Of a stretch of 64,000 nucleotides of DNA, positions 1 through 13,240 are shown in pieces. Location: the NCBI GenBank assembly GCA_014526335.1, contig JACTAT010000276.1, positions 248,001 through 312,000 on the forward strand, given 5' to 3'. Position numbers and translations under genes: made by a program. Under the pieces are notes generated by a model. The model searched no databases, was not told the DNA's origin, and worked only from the letters and a program-made list of their open reading frames with translations. How positions within the stretch are numbered: the first letter of the stretch is position 1; every line of letters starts with the position of its first letter. Source of the DNA: Chrysaora quinquecirrha. Lineage: Eukaryota; Cnidaria; Scyphozoa; Semaeostomeae; Pelagiidae.

Positions 1-3000
1 GCTTATTTTTGTTTCTCTTCTTCTTACTTCCTCTTTCATCATTTCCGCTTTCCATGACCTATTCTCTAAATCTAGAAACATTTCAATTTGACATAAACAT
101 TTGATAAACATAAACATTTGATCCACGTAAGCATTTTGAAGCATATGATATATCTTATAAACTCTTCACATATGACTGTATTGATATACCATGCATTTCC
201 ATCTCTATTGTTCAATGAAATGATCTCCAAGTTAATATATAATGCACTCGAATCTGCGTTATATCACATAATTTCCAACTTTGATAAACAATTTGAAACA
301 TATGATATATCTTATAAACTCTTCACATATGACTGTATTGATATACCATGCACTTCCACCTCTATTGTTCAATGAAATGATCTCCATTCCATGTTAATAT
401 ATAATGCACTCGAATCTGCGCTATATCACATATATTTTCCAACTTTGATAAACAATTTGAAACATATGATATATCTTATGAACTCTTCATATATGACTTT
501 ATTGATATTCCATGCACTTCCATCTCCATTGTTCAATGAAATGATCTCCATTCCATGTTAATATATAATGCACTCGAATCTGCGTTATATCAAATAATTT
601 CCTACTTTGATAAACAATTTGAAACATATGATATATCTTATAAACTCTTCACATATGACTGTATTGATATACCATGCACTTCCACCTCTATTGTTCAATG
701 AAATGATCTCCATTCCATGTTAATATATAATGCACTCGAATCTGCGCTATATCACATAATTTCCAACTTTGATAAACAATTTGAAACATATGATATATCT
801 TATGAACTCTTCATATATGACTTTATTGATATTCCATGCACTTCCATCTCCATTGTTCAATGAAATGATCTCCATTCCATGTTAATATATAATGCACTCG
901 AATCTGCGTTATATCAAATAATTTCCTACTTTGATAAACAATTTGAAACATATGATATATCTTATAAAGTCTTCACATATGACTGTATTCATATACCGTG
1001 CATTTCCATCTCCATTTTTCGATGAGATCATCTCCAAATGTAGTCAACATTCTCAAATATATGCAATATTTGAACAATTTTTCGTGTATGGCTATATTGA
1101 TATATCATGAGCTCGTATTGACGCTATATCAAATAATCTCCAACTTAGATAAATGTATTCAGAAATATGCTATATCCGATGAACTCTTTACATTTGACTG
1201 TTTTGATATACCATGCACTTGCATCTCCATTATTCGATGAGTTGATATGCAAATGCATTCAACATTCTCAAAGATATGCAACATTTCAACAATTTTTAGT
1301 GTATGGCTATATTGATAGATTATGCACTTCAATCTGCGCTACGTAAGATATTCTTCAACTTTAGATTAACTTTTTCAAACTCTTGCTGTATCTTATCAAA
1401 CCTTTACATATGACTGTATTGATAAACCGTGCACTTCCATCTCCATTATAAAATGTTATCATATCCAAATGTAGTGTAAACATTGTCATATATAAGCACT
1501 ATTTGCACAGATCTTTGTGTATGGCTATATTGACACATCATGTACTTCAGTATCCGTTACGTGAGACTTTCTCCAACTTTTGATTAACCTTTTCATACAT
1601 TTGCTATATCTTATGAACTCTTCACATATGACTGTATTGATATACCTTCCACTTCCATCTCCATTAACTTTTTATTAAGTTGATGTCCAAAGGTAATCGC
1701 CATCTCTGCTTATATTTGAAATGATACATTGCGCACTACAACTGTTATTGTCCATTGTTCAAATTCTTCAGCAATTTTCTTCGTTCTTTAATCCTGTTTT
1801 AATTCTCCTGCATAATGACGTCCTTCTTAAATTAATGCCAGCTAAACTGATTGTGACGTCTGTATGATTATTGTTTAACACGTCATCGAGGAAGATTTTT
1901 GTTCTTTTTGTAAGTTATCCTGTGTTGCTTATTATTGTTTGTACTCTCTTCCTTTTTGTACTGCATCTTTCATCATTTCCGTTTTTCCATGACTTATTCT
2001 CTAAATCTAGAAACATTTCAATTATCTGCAATGTATCAACTGCTCCACGCATTTGCTGTATTGATGCATTATAAATTAAATATCCAATACTGAATGAGCT
2101 GATTTTCAAAGATAAGTAACTTTCTCAAATATATTCAACATCTTAATATTTCTTCATTTGTGGCTATATTGATATATCTTGCACATCAAACTGCGCTATA
2201 AGATAATCTCCAACTTACATTAACATTTTCAAACATATTCTATATCCGATGAACTCTTCACATATGACTGTACTGATATACTATGCACTTCCATCTTCAT
2301 TATTCAATGTTCTCATCTCCAAATGTAGTCAACATTCTCAAATATACGCACTGTTTGAACAAATGGTTGTGTATGGCTATATTGACCCATCATGAACTTC
2401 AAATCTCCGTTACGTGAGACATTCTCCAACTCTAGATTAACTTTTTCAATTTTATACTATATGTCATGACCTCTTCACCTGTGGCTGTATTGATATATCT
2501 TCCACTTCGATCTTTGTTAGCTATTTAATAAGATGATATCCACAGGTAATCGCCATTTCCCAAATATTTTCAGTATCTTGCACGTCTCTGCTTATATTTG
2601 AAATGATACATCAATGGCGCACTACAATTTTCATTGTCCGTTGTTCAAGTTCTTCAACAATTTTATTCTTGCTTTAATTCTGTTTGAATTCTCCTGAATG
2701 ATCAACGTGAATTTTGTCCTCCTTCTTAAATTAATGCCGGTTAAACTGATTGTGACGTCAATAAATTTATTTTTTAACACGTCATAGAGGAAATTTTTTT
2801 CTTCTTATTTGGTTTTCTGTGTTACTTATTATTGTTTGCACTCTCTTCTCCTTACTACAATTTTCATCATTTCCGCTTTGTATGACCTTTTTTCTAAATC
2901 TAGAAACATTTCGATTTGACAATAACATTTGATAAACATATAAACAATTGATCCACATAAACATTTTGAAACACTTGCTATATCTTATGAACTCTTCGCG

Positions 3001-6000
3001 TGGGACTATATTGACATACCTTGCACTTCAATCTCCATTATTCAATGATATAATCTCAAATTGTAGTCAAAATTCTCAAAATATGCAAATTTGAACATTT
3101 CTTTGTGTATGCTATATTCATACATCATGCACGTCAATCTGCGATATGAGATATTCTCCAACGATTAACTTTTTCAATTACTTGCTATATCCGTTGAACT
3201 CTTCACCTATGGCTGTATTTATATACCTTCCACTTACATCTCCATTAGCTATTTCATAGGATGATATCCAAAGGTAATCGCCATTTCCAAATATTAGTAG
3301 CATCTTGCACGTCTCTTCTTATATTTGCAATGATACATCAATGGCGCACTACAATTTTCATTGTCCGTTGTTCAAGTTCTTCAACAATTTTATTCTTGCT
3401 TTAATTCTGTTTGAATTCTCCTGAATGATCAACGTGAATTTTGTCGTCCTTCTTAAATTAATGCCGGTTAAACTGATTGTGACGTCAATAAATTTATTTT
3501 TTAACACGTCATAGAGGAAAATTGTTTTCTTCTTACTTGGTTTTCTGTGTTACTTATTATTGTTTGCACTCTCTTCTCCTTACTACAATTTTCATCATTT
3601 CCGCTTTGTATGACCTTTTTTCTAAATCTAGAAACATTTCGATTTGACAATAACATTTGATAAACATATAAACAATTGATCCACATAAACATTTTGAAAC
3701 ACTTGCTATATCTTATGAACTCTTCACGTAGGACTATATTGAAATACCTTGCACTTCAATCTCCATTATTCAATGAGATGATCTCCAATTGTAGTCAAAA
3801 TTCTCAAATATATGCAATATGTGAACAATTCTGAGTGCATGGCTATATTAATAGATGATGCACTCGAATCTGCTTTACATGAGATATTCTCCAAACTTTA
3901 GTTTAACTTTGTCAAATACTTGCTATATCTTATGAGCTCTTCACTTATAACTGTACTGATATGCAATGTACTTCCATCTCCGTAATGCAATGAGATGATC
4001 TCCATATATGACGCACTCGAAACTGCGTTATATCAAATAATTTCCAACTTTGATAAACAATTTGATACATATGATATATCTTATGAACTCTTCACCATGC
4101 ACTTCCATCTCCATTGTTCAAAGAAATAATCTCCATTCCATGTTAATATATAATGCACTCGAATCTGCGTTATATTAAATAATTTCCAACTTTGATAAAC
4201 AATTTGATACATATGATATATCTTATTAACTCTTCACATCTGACTGTATTGATATACCATGAACTGCCATCTCCATTGTTCAATGAAATTATCTCCATTC
4301 CATGTTAATATATAATGCACTCGAATCTGCGTTATATCAAATAATTTCCAACTTGGATAAACAATTTGATAAATATGATATATCTTATGAACTCTTCACA
4401 TCTGACTGTATTGATATACCATGAACTGCCATCTCCATTGTTCAATGAAATTATCTCCATTCCATGTTAATATATAATGCACTCGAATCTGCGTTATAAC
4501 AAATAATTTCCAACTTTGATAAACAATTTGATACATATGATATATCTTATGAACTCTTCACATATGACTGTATTGATATACCATGCACTTCCATCTCCAT
4601 TGTTCAATGAAATGATCTCCATTCCATGTTAATATATAATATACTTGAATCTGCGTTATAACAAATAATTTCCAACTTTGATAAACAATTTGATACATAT
4701 GATATATCTTATTAACTCTTCTCATATGACTGTATTGATATACCATGCACTTCCATCTCCATTGTTCAATGAAATGATCTGCAAATGTAGTCAACATTCT
4801 CAAAATATGCAAATTTGAACATTTCTTTGTGTATGCTATATTCATACATCATGCACGTCAATCTGCGATATGAGATATTCTCCAACGATTAACTTTTTCA
4901 ATTACTTGCTATATCCGTTGAACTCTTCACCTATGGCTGTATTTATATACCTTCCACTTACATCTCCATTAGCTATTTCATAGGATGATATCCAAAGGTA
5001 ATCGCCATTTCCAAATATTAGTAGCATCTTGCACGTCTCTTCTTATATTTGCAATGATACATCAATGGCGCACTACAATTTTCATTGTCCGTTGTTCAAG
5101 TTCTTCAACAATTTTATTCTTGCTTTAATTCTGTTTGAATTCTCCTGAATGATCAACGTGAATTTTGTCGTCCTTCTTAAATTAATGCCGGTTAAACTGA
5201 TTGTGACGTCAATAAATTTATTTTTTAACACGTCATAGAGGAAAATTGTTTTCTTCTTATTTGGTTTTCTGTGTTACTTATTATTGTTTGCACTCTCTTC
5301 TCCTTACTACAATTTTCATCATTTCCGCTTTGTATGACCTTTTTTCTAAATCTAGAAACATTTCGATTTGACAATAACATTTGATAAACATATAAACAAT
5401 TGATCCACATAAACATTTTGAAACACTTGCTATATCTTATGAACTCTTCACGTAGGACTATATTGAAATACCTTGCACTTCATTATTCAATGATATAATC
5501 TCCAATTGTAGTCAAAATTCTCAAATATATGCAATATGTGAACAATTCTGAGTGCATGGCTATATTAATAGATGATGCACTCGAATCTGCTTTACATGAG
5601 ATATTCTCCAAACTTTAGTTTAACTTTGTCAAATACTTGCTATATCTTATGAGCTCTTCACTTATAACTGTACTGATATGCAATGTACTTCCATCTCCGT
5701 AATGCAATGAGATGATCTCCATATATGATGCACTCGAAACTGCGTTATATCAAATAATTTCCAACTTTGATAAACAATTTAATACATAGGATATTTTTTA
5801 TGAACTCTTCACATCTGACTGTATTGATATACCATGCACTTCTATCTCCATTGTTCAATGAAATGATCTCCATTCCATGTTAATATATAATGCACTCGAA
5901 TCTGCGTTATATCAAATAATTTCCAACTTTGATAAATATTTGATAAATATGATATATCTTATGAACTCTTCACATCTGACTGTATTGATATACCATGCAC

Positions 6001-7430
6001 TTCCATCTCTATTGTTCAATGAAATGATCTCCATTCCATGTTAATATATAATGCACTCGAATCTGCGTTATATCAAATAATTTCCAACTTTGATAAACAA
6101 TTTGATACATATGATATATCTTATTAACTCTTCACATCTGCCTGTATTGATAAACCATGCACTTCCATCTCCATTGTTCAATGAAATGATCTCCATTCCA
6201 TGTTAATATATAATATACTTGAATCTGCGTTATAACAAATAATTTCCAACTTTGATAAACAATTTGATACATATGATATATCTTATTAACTCTTCACATA
6301 TGACTGTATTGAGATACCATGAACTGCCATCTCCATTGTTCAATGAAATTATCTCCATTCCATGTTAATATATAATGCACTCGAATCTGCGTTATTTTAA
6401 ATAATTTCCAACTTTGATAAACAATTTGATATATATGATATATCTTATGAACTCTTCACATCTGACTGTATTGATATACAATGCACTTCCATTTCCATTA
6501 TTGAATGAGTTGATCTCCAAATGTAGCCAACATTCTCAAAAATAAGCAATATTTTAACACACCTTCGTGTATGTTATATTCATACATCATGCACGTCAAT
6601 CAGCGATATGAAATATTCTCAAACTTTAGATTAACTTTTTCAATTACTTGCTATACCTGATCAACTCTTCACCTGTACCTTCCACTTACATCTCCATTAG
6701 CTATTTAATAGGATGATATCCAAAGAAAATCGCCATTTCCAATATTAGTAGATCTTGCCAGTCTCTTCTTATATATGTAATGATACATGAATGACGCACG
6801 ACAACTTTTATTTTCCATTGTTCAAGTTCTTCAATGATTTTCTTCATGCTTTGATCCAATTTTAATTCTCCTGAATGATCTTCATGAAGTTTGCCGTCCT
6901 TCTTAAATTAATGCCGGTTAAACTGATTGTGACGTCAATAAGTTTATTGTTTAACACGTCATAGCGGAAAATTTTTTGTTCTTGATGTTAGTTTTTCTGT
7001 GTTGCTTGTTATTGTTTGCATTCTCTTCTTTTTACTGCATCTTTCATCATTTCCGCTTTCTATGACCTATTCTCTAAATCTAGAAACATTTCGATTTGAC
7101 ATTACCATTTGATAAACATATAATTAATTGATCCACATAAACATTTTGCAGCATATGCTATATCTTATCAAGTCTTCACATATGACTGTGTTTCTCCGTT
7201 ACGAGAGACATTCTCCAATCTTTAGATTAACTTTTTAAATTACTTTCTCTATCCGATGAATTATTCCTTAGGCTATGACCGTATTGATGTACAATGGACT
7301 CCCATCTCCATTATTCAAAGAGATCTTGTCCAAATGTAGTCAACGTTCTCAAATATATGCAGTATTTATTTGAACAAATCTTCGTTTACGGCTATATTCA
7401 TACATACACACTTCAATCTGCGTTGCGTGA
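1..7430. repeat. Degenerate ~162-bp satellite domain with higher-order blocks
   Basis: The stretch is filled with diverged copies of one unit. The phrase around ACTCTTCACATATGACTG recurs at about 161, 318, 482, 644, 806 and 967, giving a period close to 162 bp, and similar copies continue to about 7.4 kb. Typical pieces are 'CACTTCCATCTCCATT', 'TTTCCAACTTTGATAAACA' and 'GATATATCTTATGAACTC'. Longer blocks containing a conserved non-satellite segment interrupt the array. No open frame longer than about 95 codons occurs, and those present simply follow the repeat. I see no gene here. The same unit returns at 21.9-23.7 kb. Confidence 0.85.
2690..5720. repeat. Tandemly duplicated blocks (728-bp and 1724-bp offsets) inside the satellite
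   Basis: A block with the conserved phrase TTAATGCCGGTTAAACTG, a perfect TGACGTCA palindrome and TTTAACACGTCATAGAGG appears near 2.75, 3.48 and 5.21 kb. The first two copies are about 728 bp apart. The sequence from about 3.06 to 3.99 kb is repeated almost unchanged about 1.72 kb downstream (4.79-5.71 kb). The near identity of the 1.72-kb pair indicates a recent duplication. More diverged copies of the block lie near 1.85 and 6.94 kb. Confidence 0.8.
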
Positions 7431-7918
7431 GTGTAACGATCGTAGTTCTTTGCTATGGAGAAGAGCAAACAGGCAAGGCCCGAGGGCCTAAGCCTTCAAG
7501 AGAAGCACTACAGTATTCTGACTAGCTTCTATCTCAGCATCGACGAAATCCTTCTTACACAGAAATACCAACTTATTTATAACTACAAAGATTGACAGGA
7601 TACTAATTCCTATTGACAGCATTGACGTACAACAACATGATACAGACCAGGGAAACATGATACGACGAACGACGCTTATACGCTATTACATGAGTTAATC
7701 CCCTCCAACTCGTGATGGAATGTCAGGAAGTTGGGCGTTAGTGCATCAGCCACAACGAGTAGCCTCCAAGGGGCCGAACGAGCACATGCTAAGCCTGTTG
7801 GCAACAGCCCCTTAGCCTGATACAGGGATCAACTGCCCTTATAGTCAGTGCCTGGAACAGGGAAAGAATTTCCGGCCCAAGGGACACCCAATGGGTGTCC
7901 GCCCAGCACTGACAACAA
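7431..7918 (-). mobile_element. Possible LTR (minus orientation), partial retroelement
   Basis: The satellite stops abruptly at 7430 and unrelated, more GC-balanced sequence begins. Read on the minus strand, the segment starts TGTTGTCAGTGC and ends ATCGTTACA, fitting the TGT...ACA ends of LTRs. It holds a TATA-like TTATAAATAAG in its second half. No second LTR, primer-binding site or coding region was found, and the satellite does not resume on the far side, so a target duplication cannot be tested. It could equally be another low-copy repeat. Positions 7919-8085 hold no recognisable feature. Confidence 0.3.
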
Positions 7919-8085
7919 CTGCTACCACTTTGCTAGGCCTAAAAACTGGCACTAACCCCTACCTGAAGGAGGGCTAAGGGAAAACAACACCAGAAAGAAT
8001 CAGGGACCAGCAGGGGAGACAAGAAAAGAGAAGCAAAGATAAAGAAAGCAGTGTGAGATTGTGTTAGAAGCTGACAGCCAAAGGA

Positions 8086-9380
8086 AAGCAGATTCGAGTA
8101 CTTAACCAGTACTCTGAGAGCTTACCCGCATCTCTAAGAAATCAGGTCCTTGACCAGTAATTATGAAAAGGCTTGAGTACTTGATTTTTGTACGTTACCC
8201 ATACTCAGAGAGCTTAACCAGCATCTGAACCCGTACTTATGACGAGAGTTGAGTACCTAACTAGTACTCAGAGAGCTTAACCAGCGTCTCCAACGGAATC
8301 AGATCCCTTAGTAGTCAGAGAGCTTAACCAGCGTCTCTAAGAAATCAGGACCATCATCCGTACTTATGACGAGACTTGAGTACTTAAGCAATACTCCGAG
8401 GCTTAACCAGCGTCCCGAAGAAAATCAGGTCCTTGATCAATAAAAATGACGAGACTTGAATACTTAACCAGTATTCTGAGTTAACCAGTATTCTGAGAGC
8501 TTAACCAGCTTCTCTAAGAACTCAGGTTCTAATCCGTACCTATGAAGGACTTGAATACTTAACCAGTATTCTGAGAGCTTAACCAGCTTCTCAAAGAAAT
8601 CGGTCCTTTGTCCAGACCTATGAAGGGACTTGAATACTTAACCAGTATTTGGAGAGCTTAACCAGCTTCTCTAAGAAATCAGGCTCTAATCCGTACCTAT
8701 GAAGGACGTGAATACTTAACCAGTATTCTGAGAGCTTAACCAGCTTCTCAGAGAAATTGGTCCTTAGTCCAGACCTATGAAGGTACTTGAATACTTAACC
8801 AGTATTCTGAGAGCTTAACCAGCTTCTCTAAGAAATCAGGTTCTAATCCGTACCTATGAAGAGACTTGAATACTTAACCAGTATTCTGAGAGCTTAACCA
8901 GCTTCTCAAAGAAATCGGTCCTTATTCCGTACCTATGAAGAGACTTGAATACTTAACCAGTATTCTGAGAGCTTAACCAGCTTCTCAAAGAAATTGGTCC
9001 TTAGTCCGTACCTATGAAGAGACTTGAATACTTAACCAGTATTCTGAGAGCTTAACCAGCTTCTCAAAGAAATTGGTCCTTAGTCCGTACCTATGAAGAG
9101 ACTTGAATACTTAACCAGTATTCTGAGAGCTTAACCAGCTTCTCAAAGAAATCGGTCCTTAGTCCGTACCTATGAAGAGACTTGAATACTTAACCAGTAT
9201 TCTGAGAGCTTAACTAGCTTCTCTAAGAAATCAGGTCCTTAATCCGTACCTGTGAAGAGACTGGAGTACTTAACCAGTACTCAGCGAGCTCAACCAGCAT
9301 CACTAAGAAATCAGGTTCTTAATCCGTACTTATGACGACGCTCGAGTATTTAACCAGTACACGAGAGCTTAAAAGGAACC
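8086..9380. repeat. 79-bp tandem array with dyad symmetry
   Basis: Unit starts at 8861, 8940 and 9019 show an exact 79-bp period in the middle of the array; the ends are more diverged. Each unit carries a perfect dyad GAATACT-TAACC-AGTATTC, followed by a second near-dyad GAGAGCT-TAACC-AGCTTCTC with the same TAACC loop. Outer units use GAGTACT/AGTACTC arms instead (8096-8114 and 9264-9282). About fifteen copies are visible. No coding potential. Confidence 0.88.
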
Positions 9381-9985
9381 AACAAGCTAAGGCAGTGTTT
9401 TTTTTTTTTTTTCTAATAGTCTATTCAATCACTTTGAATTGAAAGAAAGTTAATCAAGCCACGGGCATTGTAAATTCGGGTTATAGCTCAAAAACGAACG
9501 ACAATAGTTTATTTATGGTATCTATCGGGTATGGAATGGTAGTGTCTATTTATTGAGTCCCTAAAGCGAGTGCTTCACATTAAACCAGATCACTGACCAG
9601 TAAGTATGACGATCCTTGAGTACATTAACCAGTACTCAGAGAACTTCACTCACACTCAAGACAAGACTTGTGTACTAAACGAACGAAACAAGTCCTTAAC
9701 CAGTCCTTATGACGAGACTTGAGTACCGAACATTACTTGAAGAGCCTAAACAGCTTTCAAGCAACACCAAGCACTCAGCCAGGACTTAAGGTGGAACTTG
9801 AGATCTTAACCAGTATTCAGTCCCAACAGTTTAATGAAAAAACGAGTCCATAGGCGGTGCTCTTGAAACTTAACCTGTTCACATGATCCCCATAAGTACT
9901 AAACAAGTACGTTTGGAAGATACCAAGTATGTAAACAGTAGGGTTTGAGGATATCTAGTCCTCAACCGGTGCTTAAAGAACTTAC
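9381..9985. repeat. Transition zone between the two tandem arrays, with poly-T
   Basis: This stretch begins with a T run near 9398-9411 and about 150 bp of unique sequence. From about 9580 it holds scattered, degenerate copies of the flanking repeats, such as GAGTAC-ATTAACC-AGTACTC. It links the 79-bp and 112-bp families and suggests they share an ancestor. No gene seen. Confidence 0.6.
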
Positions 9986-12900
9986 AGTTCTCATGGTGCC
10001 AACAAGTACTAAACAAGTACTTTGATAAGATATAAGTGTGTAAACAGTCTTGTTTGTGGAGCTTTAATCCTTAACCTGTGCTGAGAGAACTTTCCCGGTT
10101 CTCATGATGCCAACAAGTACTAAACAAAGTACTGTGACAAGATAGAAATGTTTAAACAGTATTTCTTAAGTAGATTTATTACTTAACCAGTGCTGAGAGA
10201 ACTTCCCAGTTCTCATGATGCCAACAAGTACTAAACAAAGTACTGTGACAAGATAGAATGTTTAAACAGTATTTCTTAAGTAGATTTATTACTTAACCTG
10301 TGCTGAGAGAACTTTCCCAGTTCTCATGATGCCAACAAGTACTAAAGAAAGTACTGTGACAAGATAGAAATGTTTAAACAGTATTTCTTAAGTAGATTTA
10401 TTACTTAACCTATGCTGATAGAACTTTCCCGGTTCTCATGATGCCAACAAGTACTAAAGAAAGTACTGTGACAAGATAGAAATGTTTAAACAGTATTTCT
10501 TAGGTAGATTTATTACTTAACCTGTGCTGAGAGAACTTTCCCGGTTCTCATGATGCCAAAAGTACTAAACAAAGTACTTTGACAAGATAGAAATGTTTAA
10601 ACAGTATTTTTTAAGTAGATTTATTACTTAACCTGTGCTGAGAGAACTTTCCCGGTTCTCATGATGCCAACAAGTACTAAACAAAGTACTGTGACAAGAT
10701 AGAAATGTTTAAACAGTATTGCTTAAGTAGATTTATTACTTAACCTGTGCTGAGAGAACTTTCCCAGTTCTCATGATGCCAACAAGTACTAAACAAAGTA
10801 TTGTGACAAGATAGAAATGTTTAAACAGTATTTCTTAAGTAGATTTATTACTTAACCTGTGCTGAGAGAACTTTCCCAGTTCTCATGATGCCAACAAGTA
10901 CTAAAGAAAGTACTGTGACAAGATAGAATGTTTAAACAGTATTTCTTAAGTAGATTTATTACTTAACCTGTGCTGAGAGAACTTTCCCAGTTCTCATGAT
11001 GCCAACAAGTACTAAACAAAGTACTGTGACAAGATAGAATGTTTAAACAGTCTTTCTTAAGTAGATTTATTACTTAACCTGTGCTGAGAGAACTTTCCCA
11101 GTTCTCATGATGCCAACAAGTACTAAAGAAAGTACTGTGACAAGATAGAAATGTTTAAACAGTATTTCTTAAGTAGATTTATTACTTACCCTATGCTGAT
11201 AGAACTTTCCCGGTTCTCATGATGCCAACAAGTACTAAAGAAAGTACTGTGACAAGATAGAAATGTTTAAACAGTATTTCTTAGGTAGATTTATTACTTA
11301 ACCTGTGCTGAGAGAACTTTCCCGGTTCTCATGATGCCAAAAGTACTAAACAAAGTACTTTGACAAGATAGAAATGTTTAAACAGTATTTCTTAAGTAGA
11401 TTTATTACTTAACCTGTGCTGAGAGAACTTTCCCGGTTCTCATGATGCCAACAAGTACTAAACAAAGTACTGTGACAAGATAGAAATGTTTAAACAGTAT
11501 TGCTTAAGTAGATTTATTACTTAACCTGTGCTGAGAGAACTTTCCCAGTTCTCATGATGCCAACAAGTACTAAACAAAGTATTGTGACAAGATAGAAATG
11601 TTTAAACAGTATTTCTTAAGTAGATTTATTACTTAACCTGTGCTGAGAGAACTTTCCCAGTTCTCATGATGCCAACAAGTACTAAACAAAGTACTGTGAC
11701 AAGATAGAATGTTTAAACAGTATTTCTTAAGTAGATTTATTACTTAACCTGTGCTGAGAGAACTTTCCCGGTTCTCATGATGCCAACAAGTACTAAACAA
11801 AGTACTGTGACAAGATAGAAATGCTTAAACAGTATTTCTTAAGTAGATTTATTACTTAACCTGTGCTGAGAGAACTTTCCCAGTTCTCATGATGCCAACA
11901 AGTACTAAACAAAGTATTGTGACAAGATAGAAATGTTTAAACAGTATTTCTTAAGTAGATTTATTACTTAACCTGTGCTGAGAGAACTTTCCCAGTTCTC
12001 ATGATGCCAACAAGTACTAAACAAAGTACTGTGACAAGATAGAATGTTTAAACAGTATTTCTTAAGTAGATTTATTACTTAACCTGTGCTGAGAGAACTT
12101 TCCCGGTTCTCATGATGCCAACAAGTACTAAACAAAGTACTGTGACAAGATAGAAATGCTTAAACAGTATTTCTTAAGTAGATTTATTACTTAACCTGTG
12201 CTGAGAGAACTTTCCCAGTTCTCATGATGCCAACAAGTACTAAACAAAGTATTGTGACAAGATAGAAATGTTTAAACAGTATTTCTTAAGTAGATTTATT
12301 ACTTAACCTGTGCTGAGAGAACTTTCCCAGTTCTCATGATGCCAACAAGTACTAAACAAAGTACTGTGACAAGATAGAATGTTTAAACAGTATTTCTTAA
12401 GTAGATTTATTACTTAACCTGTGCTGAGAGAACTTTCCCAGTTCTCGTGATGCCAACAAGTACTAAACAAAGTACTGTGACAAGATAGAAATGCTTAAAC
12501 AGTATTTCTTAAGTAGATTTATTACTTAACCTGTGCTGAGAGAACTTTCCCGGTTCTCATGATGCCAAAAAGTACTAAACAAAGTACTGTGACAAGATAG
12601 AAATGTTTAAACAGTATTTCTTAAGTAGATTTATTACTTAACCTGTGCTGAGAGAACTTTCCCAGTTCTCATGATGCCAAAAAGTACTAAACAAAGTATT
12701 GTGACAAGATAGAAATGTTTAAACAGTATTTCTTAAGTAGATTTATTACTTAACCTGTGCTGAGAGAACTTTCCCGGTTCTCATGATGCCAACAAGTACT
12801 AAAGAAAGTACTGTGACAAGATAGAAATGTTTAAACAGTATTTCTTAAGTAGATTTATTACTTAACCTGTGCTGAGAGAACTTTCCCAGTTCTCATGATG

Positions 12901-13240
12901 CCAAAAAGTACTAAACAAAGTATTGTGACAAGATAGAAATGTTTAAACAGTATTTCTTAAGTAGATTTATTACTTAACCTGTGCTGAGAGAACTTTCCCA
13001 GTTCTCATGATGCCAACAAGTACTAAAGAAAGTACTGTGACAAGATAGAAATGTTTAAACAGTATTTCTTAAGTAGATTTATTCCTTAACCTGTGCTGAG
13101 AGAACTTTCCCGGTTCTCATGATGCCAACAAGTACTAAACAAAGTACTGTGACAAGATAGAAATGTTTAAACAGTATTTCATAAGTAGATTTATTCCTTA
13201 ACCTGTGCTTAGACAACTTAACCAGTTCTCATGCTGCCAA
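9986..13240. repeat. 112-bp tandem satellite array with higher-order repeats
   Basis: About 28 highly similar units of 111-112 bp run head to tail. Each contains the dyad GAGAACT-TTCCC-AGTTCTC, the pair AGTACT-AAACAA-AGTACT, and the short palindromes TTTAAA and CTTAAG. Variant markers repeat at multiples of the unit. A GATGCCAAAAGTAC variant recurs at 10552 and 11333 and a TATGCTGATAG variant at 10411 and 11192, both 781 bp (7 units) apart. An ATGCTTAAACAG variant recurs at 11821, 12156 and 12491, 335 bp (3 units) apart. No coding frame. Confidence 0.92.

Noticed and set aside
8086..13240. CRISPR-like regular array
   Set aside because: Units are continuous tandem repeats without unique spacers, in an animal genome.
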